A program made the translations under genes and the position numbers. Below, piece after piece: positions 57,012 to 64,000 of a stretch of DNA of 64,000 nt. How positions within the stretch are numbered: the stretch's first letter is position 1; each line of letters starts with the position of its first letter. Below the pieces are notes generated by a model that was not told the origin of the DNA, searched no databases, and was given only the letters and a program-made list of their open reading frames with translations. This DNA comes from Mannheimia varigena (GTDB lineage: Bacteria; Pseudomonadota; Gammaproteobacteria; Enterobacterales; Pasteurellaceae), in NCBI RefSeq assembly GCF_013377235.1, contig NZ_CP016226.1:1550001-1614000 (forward strand). The letters are read 5' to 3'.

Positions 57012-60000
57012 ATGTTTACACTTTACCAATCCAACCAAATTTCTTCACTGGCGGAAATGCTGGTGAAAGTTCAGCAAGTTAATCCGCTTGAAGATCCATT
57101 TGAACCGGAAACGGTTTTGATCCAAAGTCAAGGAATGGCACAATGGTTGCAAATGCAGATTGCAGAATTAAACGGCATTATGGGCAACTGCAATTTTCTT
57201 TATCCAACCACTTTTTTGTGGCAGCAGTATCGTGTACTGTTTCCTGAATTACCGAAAGAGAATATTTTTGAACGCCATTCAATGACTTGGCGGATTATGC
57301 GTTTGCTCCCGAATTGCCTAAATCAAGATGAATTTAAGCCCCTTCAGCGGTATTTGGCAAATCAGCCAAACGAGGAGCAGTATCAACTTAAACTCTATCA
57401 ACTTTCTGCCAAAATTGCCGAATTGTTCGACCAATACTTGGTTTATCGCCCACATTGGTTAGTGCACTGGGAAGAGGGAAATTTACAAGCGGTCGAAAAT
57501 GAACTAAAAATTGCAATTTCTGCAAAGAATGTCGATCTGAATTTGATTTCAAACGATATTAAATGGCAAAGCCAATTATGGTTGCAGATTATTCAAGATC
57601 TGCAAGCTGGGGCAGATGATCGCATATTCACTACCTCGCACCGTGCTTACTTGCAACAAAATTATTTTGAAAAGCTAGATAATCTCACTGAAGCGGAAAA
57701 AGCAAAACTGCCAAAGCGTATTTTTATTTTTGGTATTTCTGCGTTCTCGCCGTTGCAGTTAGCGGTGTTTAAAAAATTAAGTGAGCATTGCGATATTCAC
57801 ATCTTTTTTTTCAACCCAAGCGAAAAATATTGGGGCGATAGCGTAGAAGACAAAGTATGGCAAAAGCTCGCCTTAACACATAAAATTTCGCCTGAAGATC
57901 TGGAAAATTTGTTAGCAGAGCAGAGCAATAAACTACTCGCCCTTTGGGGAAAACAGGGGCGTGATTTCTTAGCACAGCTAATGGAATTTGAGCCAAATAC
58001 TATTGATGTATTCCTCGAACCTGAAGAAAACAATAACCTCAACAAACTTAAAAAGCAGATTTTTAGTTCCGTAAATAATGCCACTATTGATGATTTAACC
58101 GACGATCACTCTCTTCAAATTCACGCCTGCCATAGCCCAATGCGTGAAGTAGAAGTGTTACATAACCAACTACTGAATTTGTTTGAGAAAGACAAAACCT
58201 TACTGCCAAAAGACATCATTGTGATGTCGCCGGATATTAATAAATACGCTCCTTATATTGATGCGGTGTTTTCTCGCAATAAAGGTAGCCGAGATCCACG
58301 CTATATTCCGTTTTCGTTATCGGATCAGACGTTTACCAAAATTGATCCAATCATCAATAGTTTTTTGCAACTGCTTGCGATGAAAGAGAGTCAATTTAAT
58401 GCCGAAGATCTATTTGATTTATTGGAGGTTGGGGCAATTCAATCCCGTTTTTCCTTTAGTGCGGAAGATATTCACACGTTACGAGTGTGGGCGAAAAATG
58501 CAGGCGTACGTTCAGGTATTGATATTCAACAGCCTCATTGGCAGAACTACAACTCGTGGGAAAACGGTTTAAATCGTTTACTGCTTGGCTCAAGCTTAAA
58601 AGAGGCTCACGGCATTTGGGAAAACACATTAGCATTTGGTGATAGCTACGGCTTAAATGCAGAGCTGGTTGGGCGATTGGCGTCGTTTATTTCAGCTTTA
58701 TTGGAATGGGTAAAGCTGATTCAGTCGCCACAATCTTTAGAGCAATGGCATTTAGCGGTAAAAATGCTGATTACAGATTTATATCAAGAAAATGCTGAAA
58801 ATGCCGCCTCTATTTTGCTACTCAATACGGTAAACGATGAAATTTTATCATTGATTTCCGCAACGCATTTTGCTGAAGATCTCCACATTGAGATTTTAGC
58901 GTTGTTATTTAACCAGCAATTAAATCAACATACCCAGCAGCTCAATTTCTTGGTTGGGCGAGTCAATTTCGCCACGCTTTTACCAATGCGAGCCATTCCA
59001 TTTAAAGTGGTTTGTTTGCTTGGAATGAACGAGGCGGATTTTCCCCGTCAGCAGCAAATCAACAGCTTTGATTTAATGCAATATGCCCCACAAAAAGGCG
59101 ACCGTGCGAAGAGAGATGATGATCGCTATCTCTTTTTGGAAGCCTTACTTTCTGCACAAAATGTGTTTTACATCAGTTACATCGGGCAATCGCAAAAAGA
59201 CGGCAAAGAGATGTTGCCCTCTATTTTGGTTTCTCAGCTGCTTGATACCATTAGCGATTACTTAACACCTGAATTTAAATCAATGTTCGGAGCGGAAGTT
59301 GAGCAAACCTTAGTAAGAAAACAACCGCTTACAGTGTTTAGCAAAAAGAATTTCACTCATCCAAGAGATTATGCCTACAACGCAGAGTGGATTATTAACT
59401 CAAACAGTTCCGTACAAGATTTCTTGAGTGAGCCCTTAAGTACGGAAATGGTAACTGATATTGAGATCGAAAACCTTATTCGCTTTGTGCAGAACCCGAT
59501 TAAATTTTTCTTCGTTAATGTACTAGGTATCTCTTTTAACACTTACGATGATACGATTGATGAAAGCGAAATTTTTACGATGTCTGGGCTGGATAATTAC
59601 GCTATCTTAAATGAATTATTAAGTGTTAAGCCCGAACAGCAAGAGCAATTTTTTGAGCAAGAACAGCTTAAAGGCAACTTACCGGCATCTAATTTTGCCA
59701 CAACAACCAAGCAAGATTTAATCGGTAAAATCAGTGATATGCGAGCGACTTTAGCGGACTATTTAGCAAGAGAAAGCACAATTTTAACGCTAAACTACAG
59801 CATTGTCATTGATGAGAAAGTGCTCCAACTTAACGACAATATGCCAAATTTATATAGTAATGAAATGGTGCTGTGGCGAGTGGGCGGATTACGAGATAAA
59901 GATAAGATTGAAATCTGGATTTATCATTTATTACTTTGTGCTTATTTCCCTCAAAAAACCGTGAAGTTTTATTATTGTGAAGGCGAGCAAACAGGGCAGC

Positions 60001-60296
60001 TGAGTTTTGAAACACTTTTACCGGAAGATGCTTTAGCTCAATTAACTGTTTATGTGAAGGATTACTTGGCAGGCTTATCGCAAGCTCAGCTGGTGATTTA
60101 TCAAGGAATTGAAGAGTATCTCAAAAAAGGCGGTGAAAACAGCGAACAGGCACTTTCTCTCCTTGCAGAAGATCGAGAAGGCAGTTATATCAACCGTGTT
60201 CTTTCACAAACAATAGAGCTAGATACAGATAACATTTATCAACGTACCATAAATTGGTTTGGGTTGATGAATGAGAAAATGAGGATAAATAGTTAA
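57012..60296 (+). CDS. recC: Exodeoxyribonuclease V gamma subunit RecC
   Basis: A 1094-residue protein of the RecBCD recombination nuclease. N-terminal inactive-helicase region starts MFTLYQSNQISSLAEMLVKV and FEPETVLIQSQGMAQWLQMQIAE; later RIFIFGISAFSPLQLAVF, LQIHACHSPMREVEVLHNQLL, VRVNFATLLPMRAIPFKVVCLLGMNEADFPRQ-like and RAKRDDDRYLFLEALLSAQNVFYISYIGQS. RecC recognises Chi and splits the strands at the double-strand end. Slightly shorter than the E. coli protein. It follows comNOPQ, possibly with readthrough in competent cells. Confidence 0.95.
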   Translation: MFTLYQSNQISSLAEMLVKVQQVNPLEDPFEPETVLIQSQGMAQWLQMQIAELNGIMGNCNFLYPTTFLWQQYRVLFPELPKENIFERHSMTWRIMRLLPNCLNQDEFKPLQRYLANQPNEEQYQLKLYQLSAKIAELFDQYLVYRPHWLVHWEEGNLQAVENELKIAISAKNVDLNLISNDIKWQSQLWLQIIQDLQAGADDRIFTTSHRAYLQQNYFEKLDNLTEAEKAKLPKRIFIFGISAFSPLQLAVFKKLSEHCDIHIFFFNPSEKYWGDSVEDKVWQKLALTHKISPEDLENLLAEQSNKLLALWGKQGRDFLAQLMEFEPNTIDVFLEPEENNNLNKLKKQIFSSVNNATIDDLTDDHSLQIHACHSPMREVEVLHNQLLNLFEKDKTLLPKDIIVMSPDINKYAPYIDAVFSRNKGSRDPRYIPFSLSDQTFTKIDPIINSFLQLLAMKESQFNAEDLFDLLEVGAIQSRFSFSAEDIHTLRVWAKNAGVRSGIDIQQPHWQNYNSWENGLNRLLLGSSLKEAHGIWENTLAFGDSYGLNAELVGRLASFISALLEWVKLIQSPQSLEQWHLAVKMLITDLYQENAENAASILLLNTVNDEILSLISATHFAEDLHIEILALLFNQQLNQHTQQLNFLVGRVNFATLLPMRAIPFKVVCLLGMNEADFPRQQQINSFDLMQYAPQKGDRAKRDDDRYLFLEALLSAQNVFYISYIGQSQKDGKEMLPSILVSQLLDTISDYLTPEFKSMFGAEVEQTLVRKQPLTVFSKKNFTHPRDYAYNAEWIINSNSSVQDFLSEPLSTEMVTDIEIENLIRFVQNPIKFFFVNVLGISFNTYDDTIDESEIFTMSGLDNYAILNELLSVKPEQQEQFFEQEQLKGNLPASNFATTTKQDLIGKISDMRATLADYLARESTILTLNYSIVIDEKVLQLNDNMPNLYSNEMVLWRVGGLRDKDKIEIWIYHLLLCAYFPQKTVKFYYCEGEQTGQLSFETLLPEDALAQLTVYVKDYLAGLSQAQLVIYQGIEEYLKKGGENSEQALSLLAEDREGSYINRVLSQTIELDTDNIYQRTINWFGLMNEKMRINS

Positions 60297-60395
60297 ATAC
60301 AAGCGGTTGTTTTTGTTGATAAATTTGCAAATAGAATTTTTCTTTCATTTTACTGTCAATAAATTACGACAAATTTTAATTTCAAAAGGAGATGT

Positions 60396-63347
60396 ATGAA
60401 ATTATCTATTCTAACTAAATTACTGGCAGCCGCTTTTGCTGTTAATGTAATGACTTATCCAGCCTTTGCAGATGTTGCAAAAAATTCGGAAAAAACGATC
60501 GCTAGTCAAATACAATTCCAGAGCCAGCAAGGCTTTGAGTTAATTAAGCAGAGCATTAATAAAAGCCCGAATGATAAGGCGATTTATCAAGGTATCAAAC
60601 TGGATAATGGTATGGAGGTACTACTTATTTCAGATAGCCAAGCGAATAAATCGCTAATGTCTGCCATTATTCCGATTGGCTCGATGGACGATCCTGTTTC
60701 TCAGCAAGGGTTAGCTCACTATCTTGAGCATATGATTTTGATGGGCTCAAAAAACTACCCTGAAACCAACAGCTTAGACGGCTTTTTGAACAAAAACGGG
60801 GGAATGAATAATGCGTCTACTGCCTCTCACCGTACTGCTTATTATTTACAAGTGAATAATGAGGCGTTTAGTGAGGCCGTGGCACGGTTGGCGGACACAC
60901 TCGCCTTTCCTCTTCTACTTGAAACCAATGCGAAAAAAGAAGTAAATGCGGTAAACGCTGAGATGGTACGTGCGAAATCCCATGATGGCCATTTGTTGCA
61001 TAGCGTAAATTTAGCTACTGCAAACCCAGCTCACCCTGCTACAAAATTTGCGGTTGGGAACAAAGAGACATTATCTGACAAGCCGAATAGCAAATTGCAA
61101 ACCGAGCTGGAGAAATTCTACCAAGAGAATTATTCAGCGAATTTGTTTAAAGTGGTGCTTTATTCCAATCAGTCGATTGAGCAGATGACGAAATTAGCAG
61201 TAAATACGTTAGGCAAAATGGAAAACAAAAACCTAAGTGTGCCTCAAATGGTTGAGCCACTTTACCGAGCGGAAGATAAATCGGTTTTTATTCAATATAA
61301 GCCGGTGAAATCGACTAAAATGCTCGTGGTTGGCTTTGATTTCCCAAATGATGAAATGCACTTTAAGCACAAAACCGGCGAATATATCGCTTATGTGCTG
61401 AATAATAATACCGATGGCACATTGTCAGATTATTTAATTAAGCAAGGGTTATCTGATGGCGGTATTGAAGCGGTAAATACCGCAAACATTGGGCGAGATC
61501 GTAGTTCATTTGATATTTATATTGAGCTAACCGATAAAGGCTTGGCTGAGCAAGATAAAGTGATTTCTCTTGTGTTCCAACAAATTGAAAAAATCAAACA
61601 AGAAGGTATTCAAGAAAGCTATTTCAATGAAGTGAAAGAGAGCCTGAAACAAGATTTCCAACATCTACAAGTTGAGAAAAATATGGACTTTGTGGAGTTC
61701 ATTACCGACCAAATGCTCTATTTTCCGTTAGAACACGTTATCGACCAACCTTATGTGGCGGAAACGATGGATAATGAGGCAATTAAAGCGAAATTAGCGG
61801 AAATGAATATCGACAATGCCCGTATTATGTTAGTGAGTGATAATGCAGTAACGGATAAGAAAACACCACATTTTGAGGCAGGCTATTCGGTGGCAAAAAT
61901 CAGCGAGGCTCAAAAACAAAAATGGCTGGATTTCAGCCAAAATCCAACGCTTAATTTACCTGAGTTAAATCCTTATTTCACCACAGATTTCTCGTTAAAT
62001 GCGGTAGAAAAAGGGCTGACTAAGCCAAAATTATTAGCTGAAAAACAAGGTGAGTTGATTTATGCGATGCCGAGTATGCATTTTGCGACTGATCCGAAAG
62101 CCAAAATCAGTATGGTATTTAACATTCATCCAAGACAGGACGATTTAAAAACAGAAACTGCAGCATCAATTTTGGGTTATATGAATAACTTGGCACAAAC
62201 CAAGCTCGATTTCCAGTCTTCTGTCGCGGGTATGAATTTAAGTTTAGCCCCAGCGGCAAATGGTTTGGTGGCGAGTGCGGAAGGTTATACGCAAAATCTA
62301 AGCAAATTGATTTTAGATAGCATCAAACAGTTCAGTACTTTTGAGCTTGATGAAGACATATTAGCTCAGGCTAAACAACATTTACACCAAGTTTTAGATC
62401 GTAGCGAGAAAGAAAATAGTCTTAATCAAGCGAATGCGGCATTAACGTCTTTTGCAAGCTATCCTTATTTTGAGATAGCGAAACAACGCAAAATGATCGA
62501 CCAAATCACGCTAGATGATGTGCAAAAACTCCGTCAACGTATTTTGAATGATGCCACAGGCTTTAAGCTACTTTCGGTCGGGAATTTATCAAATGAGCAG
62601 GTTTCCACACTTTCAAACGAAGTACAAGCGGTCATAAAAAACCAAAAATCTGCAAATGCAACAGGGCAGTATCTTGATATTAATGAAAGCAACCGTAAGC
62701 TCAATTTCATTAAAAACGTACCGAATGAAGACAACGCCTTGTTAATGGCATTCTTGCCAAATGGCTATGCAGAATTAGAGGGTGTAGTAAGAGCCAGATT
62801 GCTGAGAGATATTGTTTCTCGCTGGTATTTCGATGATTTGCGTACCGACAAACAACTTGGTTATGTGGTGTATGCAACTCATACGGCTGTTGGTAAAACC
62901 TCAGGCATTCAGTTTATGGTGCAAAGCCCAAATACGACGCCGGCAGGGATTTTAGAACATAACAAGCGTTTCTTTAAAGAAAGCTTCGAGCGTTTACAGA
63001 ATTTATCTGATGATGAATTTGTAAAATATCGCAATAGCTTGGTCGAAAAACTGCAATATAAGCCAGAATCTTTAGCAGAAGAATTTGCCGAATTTGGTTC
63101 AGACTTTAGCAGAAATAATGCGAAATTTGACCGCTTGCAACAAGTGATTGAGCTAACTAAAGGGCTAACTAAGGCAGATATTGTAGCGTTTTACCAAAAA
63201 GCGGTCATCGATCAGAAAGGTTTAGTATTCGTTAGCCAAGCTGTCGGCACAAAAACCAAAGCAGAAGATGTAGCGAAGTTTAACGATTTCGAACAAGTTG
63301 AAAGCATTGAAAAGCTACAACGAGAATTTGACATTAAAGACTACTAA
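60396..63347 (+). CDS. ptrA: Protease III (pitrilysin)
   Basis: A 983-residue periplasmic M16 zinc peptidase. Signal peptide MKLSILTKLLAAAFAVNVMT, cut near AFA. The inverted zinc motif HYLEH has His108, Glu111 and His112, with the downstream Glu in EVNAVNAEMVRAKSHDGH. Further M16 repeats fill the C-terminal half (inactive domains), including RWYFDDLRTDKQLGYVVY. It degrades small peptides. The recC-ptrA order is as in E. coli, where recB and recD follow; here a convergent dppA-like gene follows instead. Confidence 0.95.
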   Translation: MKLSILTKLLAAAFAVNVMTYPAFADVAKNSEKTIASQIQFQSQQGFELIKQSINKSPNDKAIYQGIKLDNGMEVLLISDSQANKSLMSAIIPIGSMDDPVSQQGLAHYLEHMILMGSKNYPETNSLDGFLNKNGGMNNASTASHRTAYYLQVNNEAFSEAVARLADTLAFPLLLETNAKKEVNAVNAEMVRAKSHDGHLLHSVNLATANPAHPATKFAVGNKETLSDKPNSKLQTELEKFYQENYSANLFKVVLYSNQSIEQMTKLAVNTLGKMENKNLSVPQMVEPLYRAEDKSVFIQYKPVKSTKMLVVGFDFPNDEMHFKHKTGEYIAYVLNNNTDGTLSDYLIKQGLSDGGIEAVNTANIGRDRSSFDIYIELTDKGLAEQDKVISLVFQQIEKIKQEGIQESYFNEVKESLKQDFQHLQVEKNMDFVEFITDQMLYFPLEHVIDQPYVAETMDNEAIKAKLAEMNIDNARIMLVSDNAVTDKKTPHFEAGYSVAKISEAQKQKWLDFSQNPTLNLPELNPYFTTDFSLNAVEKGLTKPKLLAEKQGELIYAMPSMHFATDPKAKISMVFNIHPRQDDLKTETAASILGYMNNLAQTKLDFQSSVAGMNLSLAPAANGLVASAEGYTQNLSKLILDSIKQFSTFELDEDILAQAKQHLHQVLDRSEKENSLNQANAALTSFASYPYFEIAKQRKMIDQITLDDVQKLRQRILNDATGFKLLSVGNLSNEQVSTLSNEVQAVIKNQKSANATGQYLDINESNRKLNFIKNVPNEDNALLMAFLPNGYAELEGVVRARLLRDIVSRWYFDDLRTDKQLGYVVYATHTAVGKTSGIQFMVQSPNTTPAGILEHNKRFFKESFERLQNLSDDEFVKYRNSLVEKLQYKPESLAEEFAEFGSDFSRNNAKFDRLQQVIELTKGLTKADIVAFYQKAVIDQKGLVFVSQAVGTKTKAEDVAKFNDFEQVESIEKLQREFDIKDY

Positions 63348-63353
63348 GTAGAA

Positions 63354-63377
63354 AAAAGCCACCTTTCGGTGGCTTTT
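63354..63377. terminator. Bidirectional terminator, ptrA and dppA-like gene
   Basis: AAAAGCCACC (63354-63363), TTTC loop, GGTGGCTTTT (63368-63377): a 10-bp stem with A/T arms serving both converging genes. Confidence 0.88.
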
Positions 63378-63394
63378 GTTTATCTCTGATTTCA

Positions 63395-64000
63395 TTAATC
63401 TACAATCTTCACAGGATATAAGTAAGTATATCCGAATGGGCTTTGTTTGTAGCCTTCTACACGTTTGCTAGTTGGAGCAAAGTTAATTGAGTGAGCTACG
63501 TTAATCCAAGGTGCTTGCTCACGCAAAATCACTTGAGCCTGTTCGTATAATTTGGTGCGTTCTGCTTTATCAGATGAACCTAACGCTTTTTCCAATAACG
63601 CATCTAACTCTGGATTGCTGAAGCGTGCGTAGTTGCTGTTGCCCACATTTGGCGTGCCGAACAGTGGTGATAAGAAGTTATCCGGGTCACCATTGTCACC
63701 AGACCAACCGTAAGTCCCCGCAGTTAATTCGCCTGCTTTGGTGCGCTTGATGTAATCGCCCCATTCGTAGGTTACTAAGTTCGCTTTCACACCGATTTTC
63801 GCCCAGTCAGCTTGAATGATTTCTGACATACGGCGTGGGTTCGGGTTAGAAGCACGCACAACCGGTTGCACCCATAAATCGGTTTCAAAACCGTTCGGGA
63901 AGCCTGCTTCCGCTAATAACTGTTTCGCTTTTTCGATGTTGTATTCAGACTCAGGTAAGCTGTCGTTGTAGCCCCAAATCGTTGGTGGAAGAGGGTTTTT
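63395..64000 (-). CDS. Second DppA/HbpA-like periplasmic binding protein, C-terminal part
   Basis: The last 201 codons of a family 5 binding protein that runs past the window end; the start is not seen. KNPLPPTIWGYND, FETDLWVQPVVRASNPNPRRMSEIIQADW, YGWSGDNGDPDNFLSPLF and REQAPWINVAHSINFAPTSKRVEGYKQSP align with the dppA product at 52938, but it lacks that protein's Cys pair (LFGTPNVGNSNYARFSNPE). It could be a heme- or peptide-binding paralog (HbpA or DppA type). Convergent with ptrA. Confidence 0.85.
   Translation of the reverse strand, partial: KNPLPPTIWGYNDSLPESEYNIEKAKQLLAEAGFPNGFETDLWVQPVVRASNPNPRRMSEIIQADWAKIGVKANLVTYEWGDYIKRTKAGELTAGTYGWSGDNGDPDNFLSPLFGTPNVGNSNYARFSNPELDALLEKALGSSDKAERTKLYEQAQVILREQAPWINVAHSINFAPTSKRVEGYKQSPFGYTYLYPVKIVD

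Noticed and set aside
1..64000. tRNA genes, rRNA, CRISPR arrays, IS elements, prophage
   Set aside because: No cloverleaf-like sequences, spacer arrays, transposase or phage genes were recognised. This was a reading by eye, so a tRNAscan or IS search could still find something.

Overview
The window looks like a chromosome segment of a Pasteurellaceae bacterium of the Actinobacillus/Mannheimia group. The evidence is the many copies of ACAAGCGGTC (the Actinobacillus pleuropneumoniae-type DNA uptake signal, unlike the Haemophilus AAGTGCGGT type), often followed by a T-run and TTTGCAAA; the moderate-to-low G+C; and gene blocks that match the family (comNOPQ-recC, rpsP-rimM-trmD-rplS, DctPQM, MglBAC). 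I see no rRNA, tRNA, CRISPR array, insertion sequence or prophage. Species cannot be fixed from the sequence alone.

Layout. 1-138: tail of a GntP-type gluconate permease. 295-19882: a complete myo-inositol catabolic island (iolB, iolA, an ABC sugar importer, a Gfo/Idh/MocA dehydrogenase, iolDEG, and iolC fused to the DUF2090 aldolase-like domain), plus a GabD-like dehydrogenase, a GH29 alpha-L-fucosidase, a lactose/cellobiose-type PTS EIIC, an RpiR-family regulator and an orphan EIIB. 20129-22128: rpsP-rimM-trmD-rplS. 22206-28184: housekeeping genes (MazG-like, RoxA, accCB, aroQ, dapD) and a DXD glycosyltransferase. 28311-32436: a beta-glucoside operon (bglF-bglA-bglG) with an antitermination leader. 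32814-42840: M15 peptidase, rsmJ, ftsN, a DUF937-OmpA protein, a UbiF/UbiH-type hydroxylase, a His-rich metal-binding protein, comM, menH, menD. 43020-46076: a TRAP dicarboxylate-type transporter. 46325-47150: a GT8 glycosyltransferase broken at an (ATTT)4 repeat. 47760-52596: a duplicated galactose-binding protein followed by mglBAC. 52750-54524: a histidine leader peptide and attenuator in front of dppA. 54813-60296: comNOPQ-recC. 60396-63347: ptrA. 63395-64000: C-terminal part of a second DppA-like protein.

How it works together. Five island intergenic positions carry the palindrome TGAAA-N6-TTTCA (one site has one mismatch), over or near predicted start sites and next to CRP boxes. I infer one regulon: CRP-activated and repressed by the RpiR-type regulator. 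The fucosidase/EIIC operon carries the same operator, so it appears to be wired into inositol use. comM and the comN operon carry competence-type CRP-S sites (TGCGA-N6-TCG). The bgl operon has a classic RAT/terminator leader behind a CRP site.

The most striking find is upstream of dppA: a 14-codon leader with five consecutive His codons, followed by five mutually exclusive RNA segments ending in a strong intrinsic terminator. It is a textbook amino-acid attenuator, but it controls a dipeptide-binding protein instead of the histidine biosynthesis operon.
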